A stretch of 64,000 bases of DNA from CAYVOV01 sp964453525. GTDB lineage: Bacteria; Chloroflexota; Dehalococcoidia; Dehalococcoidales; UBA2162. Below the pieces are notes generated by a model that saw only the letters and a list, made by a program, of their open reading frames with translations, was not told where the DNA came from and made no database searches. Below, in pieces: positions 1 through 9,106 of this stretch. Position numbers and translations under genes: made by a program. The stretch covers positions 62,001 to 126,000 of the forward strand of contig CAYVOV010000006.1 in the NCBI GenBank assembly GCA_964453525.1, written 5' to 3'. Each line of letters begins with the position of its first letter. Within the stretch, counting starts at the first letter, position 1.

Positions 1-633
1 ACTCCGCCCACCGCCACGGAATTGCTTGAGGCCGGGGTCGACGTGATGACCTCGGGAAACCATGTCTGGGCACACAAAGAGATTCTACCCTATCTTGACA
101 ATGAGGAAATGCCTCTGCTTCGTCCCCTGAATTATCCGCCGGGCGTAGCCGGCAGGGGATACACGGTAAACGGTAAGGCACTGGTGGTCAATCTTATTGG
201 CCGGACCTTTATGGACGATTACGACTGTCCTTTCAGGGCTATGGACAGTCTGCTCGAGGAAATCGGACGCAAACCGCCGGTTATTATAGTCGATTTTCAT
301 GCCGAGGCAACCTCGGAGAAAGTGGCAATGGGGAGATATCTGGATGGCCGGGTCAGCGCCATACTCGGCACTCATACCCACGTGGGAACGATTGACGCCC
401 AGTTACTACCCCAGGGTACTGCCTACGTTACCGACATCGGCATGACCGGCCCGATGGAATCGGTCATCGGCGATGATATCAATGCGGTGCTTCAGCGTTT
501 TCTCACCATGATACATAACCGTCTGCCGGTAGGACAGGGGAAGGTTATGTTCAACGCCATCCTTGTCGGAATAGATAACAAGAGCGGCAAGGCGACAAGC
601 ATCGAACGTATCTATAAGGAGGTCGAAGAGTAG
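1..633 (+). CDS. ymdB: YmdB-family metallophosphoesterase, 5' partial
   Basis: The frame is open from base 1, so the start lies upstream; about 210 residues remain. The family hydrolyses 2',3'-cyclic nucleotides with a two-metal site. Visible landmarks are SGNHVW near the beginning, VDFHAEATSEK in the middle and GTHTHVGTID with the metal-binding histidines, followed by TDIGMTGP and ESVIGDD, all typical of YmdB. The N-terminal metal-binding part is missing. The stop overlaps the GTG start of the PHP gene (TAGTG), so the two are translationally coupled. The family is confident; the in vivo substrate here is inferred. Confidence 0.9.
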   Translation, partial: TPPTATELLEAGVDVMTSGNHVWAHKEILPYLDNEEMPLLRPLNYPPGVAGRGYTVNGKALVVNLIGRTFMDDYDCPFRAMDSLLEEIGRKPPVIIVDFHAEATSEKVAMGRYLDGRVSAILGTHTHVGTIDAQLLPQGTAYVTDIGMTGPMESVIGDDINAVLQRFLTMIHNRLPVGQGKVMFNAILVGIDNKSGKATSIERIYKEVEE

Positions 634-1481
634 TGTCGGAGGTCGACCTCCATATACATTCCTCGGTTTCCGATGGCCGCTATAGCCCGGCTGAAATCGT
701 CCGGAAAGCGGCAGAGGCAGGGCTGAAGATTATCGCCATCACCGACCACGATAGCGTTGACGGAATCGCTTCAGCACTTGAAGCATCCGGGGATCTCCCT
801 CAACTGAAGGTTATTCCCGGCGTTGAAATCAGTACCGATGTCCCCCGGGGAGAAGTCCACATGCTGGGCTATTTCATAGATTACCGTAACGAAGAACTGC
901 TGACCAATCTTGAAAATATGCGTAATTCCCGGGAAAAACGTGCCCAGCAGATTCTAGCCAGACTGGCAGACCTGGGGCTTACCGTTGAATGGCGGCGAGT
1001 CCTTGAAATAGCCGGCAGTGGTTCCGTGGGCCGTCCCCATATTGCCCAGGCTCTGCTTGAAAAAGGCTACATAGCTTCACTGAAAGAAGCTTTTAACAAA
1101 TACATCGGCTGGGGTGGACCGGCCTATGTCAGGCGGGACAAGATGACTCCCCGGGAGGCGGTGGAGCTTATATTACATGCTGACGGACTGCCGGTGCTGG
1201 CACACCCCCTGACGGTGAATGACCATCAAGCCCTGATTGCCGAGCTAACGGCGAGTGGCCTGGTCGGTATCGAAGCCTGTTACGGAGAATTCACCGCCGA
1301 AGAAACCAGGAAACTCGTCAACCTGGCTGATAAACACGGGCTGATTGTTACCGGCGGCAGTGACTACCACGGACTGGACGACAACGCCGAGGTAATGCTC
1401 GGTTCTGCCAAAGTACCGATGGAATCGGCAAAAAGGCTTATATCACTGGCAGAGCAGCGAGCGCTGAAAACAACCGGCTAA
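633..1481 (+). CDS. PHP-domain phosphoesterase (YciV/RNase AM-like)
   Basis: A 282-residue PHP-domain protein beginning with GTG that overlaps the ymdB stop. The first PHP motif is VDLHIHSSVSDG, followed by ITDHDSVDG, PGVEIST, a central HIAQAL, AHPLTV and the late GGSDYHG. These supply the His/Asp/Glu ligands of a trinuclear metal site. Length and motif order match the 3',5'-nucleoside bisphosphate phosphatase / YciV group that degrades short RNA or pAp. Linkage to ymdB fits RNA or nucleotide turnover, but the substrate is not proven by sequence. Confidence 0.85.
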   Translation: MSEVDLHIHSSVSDGRYSPAEIVRKAAEAGLKIIAITDHDSVDGIASALEASGDLPQLKVIPGVEISTDVPRGEVHMLGYFIDYRNEELLTNLENMRNSREKRAQQILARLADLGLTVEWRRVLEIAGSGSVGRPHIAQALLEKGYIASLKEAFNKYIGWGGPAYVRRDKMTPREAVELILHADGLPVLAHPLTVNDHQALIAELTASGLVGIEACYGEFTAEETRKLVNLADKHGLIVTGGSDYHGLDDNAEVMLGSAKVPMESAKRLISLAEQRALKTTG

Positions 1482-1514
1482 TATTACAATATAACTGGAG
1501 GGCTTCTGATTACT

Positions 1515-2243
1515 ATGGTTCCTGCCGTACTGCTGATAATAGGCGCTTACCTTCTGGGCTCGGTGCCGTCCGCTTACCTGGTAGCCAGGTGGCGGCGGGG
1601 AATAGACATCAGGCAGTACGGGAGCGGGAACGTCGGCGCCGCCAATGTGCTGGCTACCGTTTCCAAGCGCTGGTCGGTGGTGGTTACACTCTTCGATATC
1701 GGCAAGGGAGCTTTGATGGTATGGGTAGCCCAGCTACTTGGACTTGGTGTCGCTCAGCAGGCCGCCGTCGGTATCACTGCCATCATCGGACACAACTGGC
1801 CCGTTTTTCTCCGTTTCCAGGGTGGACGGGGTGTCTTTACCAGCCTGGGCGTCATCACCATACTGTCACCGTGGCTGGGACTGACAGCCATTGTCTTCCC
1901 TTACCTGTTCTTCGCTCCGTTCCGGCAGGTATCATTGGGAGTAGTCCTAGTATTAATCATCCTGCCGTTAATGAGCTGGTTCGCCGGCCAGCCGCTGGGT
2001 ATCTCCGAGCCACTGCCAGTCACACTCGGGATTACAGTTATCCTGATTATAATGGTAACCAGGCGCCTGACAGCGCCGAGAAGCCCGATAAGCTCCTCAG
2101 TACCCACTTCAGAATTAATGCTTAACCGCTTCCTTTTTGACCGTGACATCCGGGATAGGAAAACCTGGATTAGTCAAAAACGCTCTCAGGAAAGCACGAT
2201 AGAACAACTACCGGAAAAAGAGGAAACACAGGAGAGCCCTTAG
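1515..2243 (+). CDS. plsY: Glycerol-3-phosphate acyltransferase PlsY
   Basis: Integral membrane enzyme that transfers the acyl group from acyl-phosphate to glycerol-3-phosphate, the first step of phospholipid synthesis. The N-terminus has LLGSVPSAYLVARW and the catalytic-loop GSGNVGAAN; GHNWPVF and GGRGVFTSLG follow, as in PlsY. Four to five hydrophobic segments are evident. At 242 residues it is longer than the usual ~200 because of a polar tail of about 45 residues after the last membrane segment (acidic, KEEETQE end) that is probably cytoplasmic. It lies 33 bp after the PHP gene and is likely in the same transcript. Confidence 0.92.
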   Translation: MVPAVLLIIGAYLLGSVPSAYLVARWRRGIDIRQYGSGNVGAANVLATVSKRWSVVVTLFDIGKGALMVWVAQLLGLGVAQQAAVGITAIIGHNWPVFLRFQGGRGVFTSLGVITILSPWLGLTAIVFPYLFFAPFRQVSLGVVLVLIILPLMSWFAGQPLGISEPLPVTLGITVILIIMVTRRLTAPRSPISSSVPTSELMLNRFLFDRDIRDRKTWISQKRSQESTIEQLPEKEETQESP

Positions 2244-2314
2244 CCTTGTTACGCCATCCGAAATAATACACATTCGTTAAGGATAACTTCTAATCCGTAA
2301 TCCGTGTCAGACAC

Positions 2315-3205
2315 CTACCTGAGAGCTTCATCAAAGAAAGCGGTTACCCTGCCGATATACTCTTCCGGGTGAGTAATATAGGACCTGGTGTGACAGGTTT
2401 CCGGTACTATCCATAACCGGTTTTGAGGATTCTGAGAGGCCCGCTTCAATCTGTAAGCATGCTCCACGGGGATTGTATCATCCTCGTCGCCGTGAATAAA
2501 GAAAATTGGTATGGATGTAATCCTGGCTACACTCTCAACCGGCTTGATAGTGTTGAAGTCGACCCCGTACATAATCTTAATCACAAAAAGCATAGGGCGG
2601 AGGAAGAATGCAGGAGCCTTGGTACGCTTGGAAAATTCAGGACCCATTATATCAGTCAGGTCGGCAAAGCTGCTGTCTGAAACCACAGCGTTAATGTCCC
2701 CGCTTTCTGCCGCGGCCAGCAGAGAAGTGACGGCTCCCAGGGAAAAGCCAAGGACTCCGATACGTCCGAAGCCGCGCTCTTTTACGTATTCAACCGCCCC
2801 TGCCAGGTCCCTTTTTTCATAATAACCGGCAGATACCATGTCCCCATCGGACTCCCCGCAGCCGCGAAGGTCAAACATCAGCACATTATAGCCGTGTTTA
2901 ACCAGTTGAGAGGCAATCTCCAGCGTTCCTATCGTGGGGTCGTCTCTATTTGACTCGTTGCCGTGCACCATAATAATGACCCGCTCGCTATCCGAACCTG
3001 GAAGAAACCAGCCGCGTAAAGCCAGGCCGTCATCGATACTCTGGAAAGAGACATCTTCGTAGGCAAGACCCAGGGCCCCGGGATTTCTCTCCAGCGGCAC
3101 TCTGTTCAGCCTGGTCATGGAATAACCGAGATAAGCCGATATCCCGATAAATATGATGAAAACTGCAAGAACAACGGATATCCCGGTTACAAGCCACTTT
3201 TTCAT
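2315..3205 (-). CDS. Membrane-anchored alpha/beta hydrolase
   Basis: A 296-residue serine hydrolase with one N-terminal hydrophobic anchor (about residues 5-27). The oxyanion region is VHGNESNRDD near 80-89, the nucleophile elbow is GFSLG with Ser155, the acid is in HGDEDDTIP near 239-246, and the catalytic His is CHTRS near 272. This is the arrangement of the BEM46/YqkD group of alpha/beta hydrolases facing the cell exterior. No operon partner is apparent: the plus-strand plsY converges on it and an SDR gene lies upstream on the same strand. The substrate is unknown. Confidence 0.85.
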   Translation of the reverse strand: MKKWLVTGISVVLAVFIIFIGISAYLGYSMTRLNRVPLERNPGALGLAYEDVSFQSIDDGLALRGWFLPGSDSERVIIMVHGNESNRDDPTIGTLEIASQLVKHGYNVLMFDLRGCGESDGDMVSAGYYEKRDLAGAVEYVKERGFGRIGVLGFSLGAVTSLLAAAESGDINAVVSDSSFADLTDIMGPEFSKRTKAPAFFLRPMLFVIKIMYGVDFNTIKPVESVARITSIPIFFIHGDEDDTIPVEHAYRLKRASQNPQNRLWIVPETCHTRSYITHPEEYIGRVTAFFDEALR

Positions 3206-3291
3206 GGTTTATTCAGCCTTTCATCCCTGCCAAGCAGATTGAAACAGTGAAATCCGGATATTCTCACCCGTCAGAACCGTTTGCCATATAA

Positions 3292-4092
3292 TCAGCCGAC
3301 CATCAGCGAGCGCCCACCGTCGACGAGGAGTTCCACGCCGGTGATGTAACTCGCCTCGTCTGAGGCAAGGAACAGGGCGGCGTTTGCCACGTCCCAGCCC
3401 GTGCCCATTTTCCCGCGCAGCGGCACACGGGCATCGCGTTCTGCCGCAACCTCGGCACGACTCTTGCCGGTTATCCGAACACGGGTGTCCACCGCCATCG
3501 GCGTGTCCATCAGTCCGGGCATGATGACGTTGGCACGGATACCATACTCCGCATTCTGGATTGCCACCTGCTTCATAAAGACATTCATTCCTGCCTTTGA
3601 TGTCTTATAAGCCACGGTGGGATAGTTCTCCAGCGGGGCGAATGAGGATATCATGATGATAACGCCGGAGCGCTGCTCACGCATAATCGGGATGACGTGC
3701 TTGCAGGCCATAATGGCACCCCGGAGGTTTATAGCGTTGATGCGGTCGAAAATCTCCTCGGTCATATCGAGCAGCATCGTATCACCGCCACCGAGACTGA
3801 CGCCGACATTGTAGTGCATAATATCGATTTTACCCCAGTGCTTCTTCGCTTCCGCGATTGCCGCGCCGAGGGTGGCTTCTCTGGTGACATCGGCTTCAAA
3901 GGTGATACATTCTCCACCTTCTTTCCTGACCATTGCCGCCGTCTCCTCGGCCGAGTTAAGGTCACGGTCGACAGCCATAACCTTTGCGCCTTCCTGGGCG
4001 AACCGTATAGCTGTGGCGCGACCGTTACCAATTCCTTCACCGGGGCTCTGTCCGGCACCGATAATAATGGCAGTCTTTCCTTCAAGACGCAT
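3292..4092 (-). CDS. Short-chain dehydrogenase/reductase
   Basis: NAD(P)-dependent oxidoreductase of the classical SDR fold, 266 residues from the ATG at 4092, which is preceded by AGGGAGG at good spacing. An upstream in-frame start at 4170 exists but lacks this site and adds residues with no counterpart in the fold. Cofactor motif GAGQSPGEGIGNG, then VDRD, NVG, ISS and the catalytic YKTSK; the C-terminus has the usual SDEASYITG and VDGG. The cofactor loop is longer than the standard GxxxGxG. The substrate cannot be named. Confidence 0.88.
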   Translation of the reverse strand: MRLEGKTAIIIGAGQSPGEGIGNGRATAIRFAQEGAKVMAVDRDLNSAEETAAMVRKEGGECITFEADVTREATLGAAIAEAKKHWGKIDIMHYNVGVSLGGGDTMLLDMTEEIFDRINAINLRGAIMACKHVIPIMREQRSGVIIMISSFAPLENYPTVAYKTSKAGMNVFMKQVAIQNAEYGIRANVIMPGLMDTPMAVDTRVRITGKSRAEVAAERDARVPLRGKMGTGWDVANAALFLASDEASYITGVELLVDGGRSLMVG

Positions 4093-4223
4093 TTTCGTCC
4101 TCCCTATGTGCATTTTCCTTAACGCAGACAGCATATTATCAGTCATTTTTTCAGGAAAGGTCAAGAACATGCACTGTCCGGTTTAAGCCGTTACCGCGGC
4201 ATCGCCATGAAAATCCTGCTGAA

Positions 4224-4964
4224 TTACTCGATCAGGTCTGTAACCTTCATCTTGTTTTGACGCAGGTGTTCAAGAGGTTCCGGGAATACAATATTCCGGG
4301 TTCTGGCTGACATAGTGAGCACTAAAAGGCTTATCAGCAGCAGCAAAAATCCAAAGGAAAGATTACTTATGCCGCCTATCAATATCAGCGGATTCTCTGT
4401 CCCGAGCACAATATTCATATCTAGGCCGGCATTTCCGTCTTCATTCATCAGCACCAGCCAATTCCGGTCCGGTTCGAGCTCCCACCTGAGAATCTGTGTT
4501 CCGGCGCCATGAGCCGATTCAATCCAGAAGGTCTGGGCGGCGGGATTTCCGGGAGCTGCAACTCCAGGATGATTTTGAAAATCCACGCCGCCGGGGAATA
4601 CGTGAAAATCTGTTGTTTCATCATACTCCACACCGGCTAGATAGGCGTCAATGTCCGATTTTCCGGCTATGCCTATGAATATTCGATTCGATGTGTCATT
4701 GTTTAAGGCTTCTATCTTGAAAGTACTCCAATCGCCAAAGTTTCTTCCCCGCTGTATCTCGATACTTTCCGGCACGATGACAACAGCACAGCAATTCCTC
4801 TCGACCTGAAGGTTCCAGGTAGCATAAAATCCGTCACTATCTTTTGGTGTGTTTTTCGTTAACAGCAGTATTCCCCCCGCCACAAACAGATAAACGGATA
4901 TCAGTGTGCCGGAAATACCCAGGACAAGTAATATTTTTTTAGCGGGTATACGCGGAAATTTCAT
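4224..4964 (-). CDS. Hypothetical bitopic membrane protein
   Basis: A 246-residue protein of unknown function. A hydrophobic segment at about residues 9-35 and a second at about 195-222 flank a soluble region of roughly 150 residues rich in Asn, Asp, Trp and Gly, which probably faces outside. The soluble part contains FWIESAHGAGTQILRW and looks like a beta-rich extracytoplasmic domain. The C-terminus is a short basic cytoplasmic tail. It is separated by over 130 bp from the SDR gene and appears monocistronic. I do not recognise the family. Confidence 0.7.
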   Translation of the reverse strand: MKFPRIPAKKILLVLGISGTLISVYLFVAGGILLLTKNTPKDSDGFYATWNLQVERNCCAVVIVPESIEIQRGRNFGDWSTFKIEALNNDTSNRIFIGIAGKSDIDAYLAGVEYDETTDFHVFPGGVDFQNHPGVAAPGNPAAQTFWIESAHGAGTQILRWELEPDRNWLVLMNEDGNAGLDMNIVLGTENPLILIGGISNLSFGFLLLLISLLVLTMSARTRNIVFPEPLEHLRQNKMKVTDLIE

Positions 4965-5302
4965 AACTTCCCCTTTACCCGATTTTAGAATTCACATACA
5001 AGATATATAATGGAAAGGTATTGAAGTATTTGAATATCCGAATATCAATACCGCCTTTCTTACCCATGCACTATGTCTGTTTCCATCTCCCTTGCATATT
5101 AAGTATTCAGTGTAGCCTTCTGCTTTAAGGGTGTCAATAATAAATCAAAATGAACCTGAAGTCACAACACGCCATTTTGTGTGAACCACCCGGCCGGATA
5201 TTTGATTATCACTCCTCGAAGTTATAGACTAACCCTGATTTTACCTGCCACGGTCACCCGCTGCCTAGAAAAAGGACGGGTCGGCAATAGAGGATTAAGA
5301 GT
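4965..5302. other. Intergenic region with one inverted repeat
   Basis: No convincing gene. It separates the divergently transcribed membrane protein and methyltransferase and must hold both promoters, but I see no clear consensus pair. An imperfect palindrome with 8-bp outer arms GGTATTGA / TCAATACC spans 5017-5052 and could be an operator or a hairpin in the leader of the minus-strand gene. Confidence 0.4.
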
Positions 5303-5947
5303 TTGGATGAACGGTATAATACTTTCATAAGAAATCTGGTTGACATAAATGATAAGGAGGTTCAGCAATATACCTCTGAGCTTGAAGCAGACAGGAAATT
5401 CCAAGAGCAGTTCGGTAAAAACCGCAGGACATCGGGCGGCAGGCGCTTTTCATCATGGGGAGTAGGCCCGTCACTGGGCACAATGCTGTATGTCATTTGC
5501 CGGAAGCTCAGACCTGAGACCGTTGTGGAGACGGGAGTAGCCAGCGGCATATCATCATCGTATATCCTCTGCGCCCTGGAGACTAACGGTAGCGGCGGGC
5601 TTCATTCGATAGACCTGCCCTGGGGCAGAACGGGGGAAAGCGGCTGGTTAATCCCGGAATACCTGAGGCACCGGTGGCAACTGCTCGAGGGAAGGAGTTC
5701 TGAGAAATTACCCCCGCTTCTTGAGAAGCTCGGAGAAATAGACATCTTCTTCCATGATAGCGACCATTCATATAGAAACATGCTCCGGGAGTTTGAGACC
5801 GCCTGGGCGCGCCTGAAAACCGGGGGGCTGTTACTCTCCCATAATATCGACTACAATGATGCCTTTTCTGATTTCTGTAGAAGCACCGGAGTGAAAGGCG
5901 TTTCACTGGGCAGCACCGGCGGTGCTATAAAGCCCGCTGTGCTATAA
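5303..5947 (+). CDS. Class I SAM-dependent methyltransferase (Methyltransf_24-like)
   Basis: A 214-residue Rossmann methyltransferase. Motif I is VVETGVASGISSSYI, followed by GLHSIDLPWG, then the IDIFFHDSDHSYRNM segment characteristic of the Methyltransf_24 / CmcI-like group and GGLLLSHNI. The start is uncertain: an in-frame stop at 5288 limits it, and TTG at 5303 is the best candidate, with a weak purine-rich site upstream. Such proteins often methylate small molecules or sugars. The gene precedes the URO-D-family gene by 48 bp and may share its transcript. Confidence 0.8.
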   Translation: MDERYNTFIRNLVDINDKEVQQYTSELEADRKFQEQFGKNRRTSGGRRFSSWGVGPSLGTMLYVICRKLRPETVVETGVASGISSSYILCALETNGSGGLHSIDLPWGRTGESGWLIPEYLRHRWQLLEGRSSEKLPPLLEKLGEIDIFFHDSDHSYRNMLREFETAWARLKTGGLLLSHNIDYNDAFSDFCRSTGVKGVSLGSTGGAIKPAVL

Positions 5948-5995
5948 TACTGCTCTGGCAGGATATCACTCAAAATAGACTGGAGGACACGTTAA

Positions 5996-7258
5996 ATGGC
6001 TAAAAAATCCGGGCAGGATAAAACGGCAGCCCAGCTTGTCTATGAAAAAGAGAAGCGGGTCATGGACGCAATTCAGCTTAAAATACCGGACAGGGTTCCC
6101 ATAATCTGCGGCATGGGTTACTTCCCGGCGAAGAATGCCGGCATTCCCTTTTCTGCTGCCTATTACGACTATGATGCCTGGTTTAATGCATATAAGAATG
6201 CCCTGAAGGATTTCCAGGCGGACTTTATCTTTCCCCAGAATTTTATGCCCGGAAAAGCCCTTGAAATCCTTAATCCGAAGCAGATGAGATGGCCCGGCCA
6301 CGGAGTCGACCCCTTTCACGGGCACCAGTCCATCGAGGTGGACTTTATGAAGGAAGATGAATACGATGCCTATCTGAATGACCCGTCCGACTTCATGTTC
6401 CGGATACACCTGGCACGTTCCAGTGAAAACCTGGCCGGACTGGCAACTCTGCCGAAGCTCTCCGAGATAGCCGGGGCAAGGGGAGCACAAATGCTGGCGG
6501 TGGCGCTGACCTCGCCGGAAGCCTCCCGCGCCATCAGGACTCTCCAGAGAGCAGGCCGGGAGACAAGGAAATGGCAGGGCAGGGTGGCGAAGTTCAACAG
6601 GATGATGGTTGATATGGGCTTTCCCCAGTATTTCCAGGGAGCGGCGCTGCCGCCGTTCGATATTGTCTCTCACCAGATGCGGGGAATGCAGGGCACGATG
6701 ATGGATATGTTCCGCCACCCCGACAAGCTGCTGGAGACCTGCGATAAGATTCTGGAGCAGACGCTGGCGAGACCGACGCCGCCGCCGTCTCCTCAGGGAC
6801 ATACCAGGTTTTTTATGACCAATACCAGAGGCTCCGACGACTTCATGTCGACAAAGCAGTTCGAAAAGTTCTACTGGCCCGGTTTCAAGAAATTAGTTCA
6901 TACGCTTGTCGAAAGGGGAGCGACACCGTGCATTTTCCTCGAGGGCAACTTTACCTCACGGCTGGAATACCTGCTCGATTTTCCCAAAGGCAAGTGCCTT
7001 ATCCGACTCGACAGGACGGACATCTACAAAGCCAAGGAAGTCCTGAAAGACCACCTCTGCATCCAGGGCAACGTCCCGTCCTCGCTACTTCAGGCAGGCT
7101 CGGTCCACGACGTCAAGGACTACTGCAAGAAACTCATCGATGACATAGGCAAAGACGGCGGCTTTATCCTCTCCCCCAGAAGCTCCACCGACGAAGTAAA
7201 ACCGGAAAACCTCAAAGCAATGATAGACTTCACCCATGAGTATGGGGTGTACAGGTAG
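5996..7258 (+). CDS. URO-D family protein (corrinoid methyltransferase-like), paralogue 1
   Basis: A 420-residue member of the uroporphyrinogen decarboxylase superfamily. It has RVMDAIQLKIPDRVPI at residues ~20-36, the usual entry strand, a central FMTNTRGSDDFMSTKQFEKF and the late GATPCIFLEGN, with RLDRTDIYKAKE and QGNVPSSLL near the C-terminus. This group includes methylcobalamin methyltransferases and ether-cleaving relatives rather than true haem-pathway HemE. It is close to the protein at 55000-56262 along its whole length. No corrinoid-protein gene lies next to it, so the methyl donor is unknown. Confidence 0.85.
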   Translation: MAKKSGQDKTAAQLVYEKEKRVMDAIQLKIPDRVPIICGMGYFPAKNAGIPFSAAYYDYDAWFNAYKNALKDFQADFIFPQNFMPGKALEILNPKQMRWPGHGVDPFHGHQSIEVDFMKEDEYDAYLNDPSDFMFRIHLARSSENLAGLATLPKLSEIAGARGAQMLAVALTSPEASRAIRTLQRAGRETRKWQGRVAKFNRMMVDMGFPQYFQGAALPPFDIVSHQMRGMQGTMMDMFRHPDKLLETCDKILEQTLARPTPPPSPQGHTRFFMTNTRGSDDFMSTKQFEKFYWPGFKKLVHTLVERGATPCIFLEGNFTSRLEYLLDFPKGKCLIRLDRTDIYKAKEVLKDHLCIQGNVPSSLLQAGSVHDVKDYCKKLIDDIGKDGGFILSPRSSTDEVKPENLKAMIDFTHEYGVYR

Positions 7259-7285
7259 ATGTTTATTTCTATAAAAGCCTAAGAC

Positions 7286-7319
7286 GGCGCTGGACGGTGC
7301 CGCCTTTCATCATTTTTTT
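7286..7319 (+). terminator. Likely intrinsic terminator after the URO-D gene
   Basis: A short GC stem (GGCGC / GTGCC with one G-T pair and a 6-nt loop) at 7286-7301 is followed within about a dozen bases by a run of seven T. It lies 28 bp after the stop and between convergent genes. The stem is short, hence moderate confidence. Confidence 0.5.
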
Positions 7320-7325
7320 CGCATC

Positions 7326-7970
7326 TTATCTTTCGTCTATCTTGACGACATCGCCAATACATGTAACATTTTCTTCTCTGACAACAATACCTCCACTATC
7401 TTGGCAAGCGTATACAACAATCTGGTGCTCTAGAGAGTACTGCTGTAACGCTGAAATAGTCGTAGAAAATTTTTCAGTTCTATAATGTGGCGCGAACGCA
7501 AAGTTAACTAGATTTAGTGAGGAATAAATAGTTTTAAACTCGATTGGTTCATTAATATATAGCGGACATATTGAGATGTCAGGGCTCATTAATATCGAAC
7601 CGGCGCTAACACCAACAAGAACTCCCCCTTGTTCAACGTATTTCCTTATAGGTTCAATCATTTTACGTTTATGTAGCCAGTAAAGGAAGTAATAAGTATT
7701 CCCTCCAGAAAGATGAATAGCATCACAGGATAGTAACGACTCCAGCAAGTTTGGCTGATATTCATTATCAAGCTCAAAATACACCTGTAAATCCATTCCC
7801 ATTCGCGAATAATAGGCTTGTCTTTCTTTGTAATATTTTCGTGGTGGGTCAGCAACAGACGGAATATAGCCAATTATCGGACTGGATTTTCCCAGTAGAG
7901 CTATTAATTCTTTGTCTACTTCATCCGCCAGAGGTGGAATTTGATCACTATATAAGACAAGTTTTTTCAT
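7326..7970 (-). CDS. Peptidase S51 (PepE/cyanophycinase-like)
   Basis: A 214-residue protein with the glutamine-amidotransferase-like fold of family S51. LSGGNTYYFLYWL (about 88-100) is a hallmark of the family, the nucleophile Ser122 lies in GVSAGS, and His162 in APHYRTE completes the likely charge relay. PepE relatives cleave Asp-X dipeptides in the cytoplasm. Base composition is much more AT-rich than the flanking genes, with many A/T-ending codons, suggesting acquisition by transfer. It stands alone between convergent and same-strand neighbours. Confidence 0.85.
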   Translation of the reverse strand: MKKLVLYSDQIPPLADEVDKELIALLGKSSPIIGYIPSVADPPRKYYKERQAYYSRMGMDLQVYFELDNEYQPNLLESLLSCDAIHLSGGNTYYFLYWLHKRKMIEPIRKYVEQGGVLVGVSAGSILMSPDISICPLYINEPIEFKTIYSSLNLVNFAFAPHYRTEKFSTTISALQQYSLEHQIVVYACQDSGGIVVREENVTCIGDVVKIDER

Positions 7971-8020
7971 ATTTAATTCTCTATATAATAAATAGATAAA
8001 CCTGACGCCGTTCCCCTACT

Positions 8021-8956
8021 TTACAACCCCTCTATCACCTTCTCCGCGGCTTGCTGCGGGCTTGTTTTTCTGTTTGTGAGGTCGGTTATGAGGTCTTCGA
8101 GGGAGGTGGTGTCCATTTTATCCAGGTAGCTCTTGAGGGAGCTTTCGAGCGCTATCATCAGTTCCATTCTTGCCCTTTCGCGGCGGCGTTTCCCAAGCTC
8201 CCCGCTGGTGATAAGGAACTCTTTATGCCGGAGAATTTCACCGGCAAGCTGCTCGATGCCTTCACCGGATATAGCCCCGGTCAGGACCACCTCCGGCTTC
8301 CAACCTCCGTGACGGTCTTTCACCTCAAGGGTGGACTCCAGCCAGTGCTTTAAGATGTCCGCACCCTCCATCTCGGCTTTATTGATAACCAGTATATCGG
8401 CCGCTTCAAGGATACCGGCTTTCATTATCTGGACTTCATCGCCCATCCCCGGAGTGAGGACAACGATGCAGGAATCGGCAATCCGGCTGATATCCACCTC
8501 ACCCTGTCCCGAACCAACCGCCTCGACAAAGATGATGTCCTTGCCCATGGCATCCATAACATGTACCGTGTCTGCGGCAGCCTTTGCCAGCCCCCCCTTC
8601 CAGCCCCTCGAAGCCAGGCTCCGGATGAACACATCCTTATCCACACCCCTGCCCTGCATCCTAATCCTGTCGCCCAGCACCGCCCCGCCGGTATAGGGAC
8701 TTGTGGGGTCGATGGCAACAACACCGACAGTCATTTTCCGCTCTTTTCTGAAGAACTTAATGAGACCGCCGATCAGGGTGCTCTTGCCGGTGCCGGGAGC
8801 GCCGGTAATGCCGATGACGGACGCCCGCCCGGTATGGAGATAGATTTCCCCCATTGCCGAAACCGCATCCGCCATTTCGTCTTCGATATCCCGCATCAGC
8901 CTGGCAGCCGCCAGGACATCACCTTCAAGTATCTTTTTTACCCGTTCCGCTGTCAT
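8021..8956 (-). CDS. meaB: MeaB/ArgK-like GTPase, methylmalonyl-CoA mutase chaperone
   Basis: G3E-family GTPase that gates cobalamin cofactor loading and protects B12-dependent acyl-CoA mutases. Walker A is GAPGTGKSTL; VVAIDPTSP, the VEAVGSGQGEVDI switch region (canonical family members have VETVGVGQSE) and the NKAE specificity motif follow. The ATG at 8956 has GGGGAG upstream; a GTG at 8974 is a weaker alternative. No mutase subunit lies in the window, so the client protein must be encoded elsewhere. Downstream genes handle acyl-CoA, which fits. Confidence 0.9.
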   Translation of the reverse strand: MTAERVKKILEGDVLAAARLMRDIEDEMADAVSAMGEIYLHTGRASVIGITGAPGTGKSTLIGGLIKFFRKERKMTVGVVAIDPTSPYTGGAVLGDRIRMQGRGVDKDVFIRSLASRGWKGGLAKAAADTVHVMDAMGKDIIFVEAVGSGQGEVDISRIADSCIVVLTPGMGDEVQIMKAGILEAADILVINKAEMEGADILKHWLESTLEVKDRHGGWKPEVVLTGAISGEGIEQLAGEILRHKEFLITSGELGKRRRERARMELMIALESSLKSYLDKMDTTSLEDLITDLTNRKTSPQQAAEKVIEGL

Positions 8957-9015
8957 ACCCGCCACTCCCCGCACACTTATCAGATATTTTGAAATATACG
9001 TGCAAATATTGAGCT

Positions 9016-9042
9016 GTCATTCCCGCTCAGGTCGGGAATGAC
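9016..9042. repeat. Palindromic GTCATTCCCG repeat
   Basis: A perfect 10-bp inverted repeat (GTCATTCCCG / CGGGAATGAC) with a 7-nt loop between the meaB-like gene and the acyl-CoA synthetase gene. It resembles dispersed REP-like palindromes and may stabilise or end the transcript of the upstream minus-strand gene. Confidence 0.6.
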
Positions 9043-9106
9043 GGAATGAATCAGACAACTTCATGTAATTACGCTCATCATTACATGACCGGATTTCCAA
9101 ATTAGT

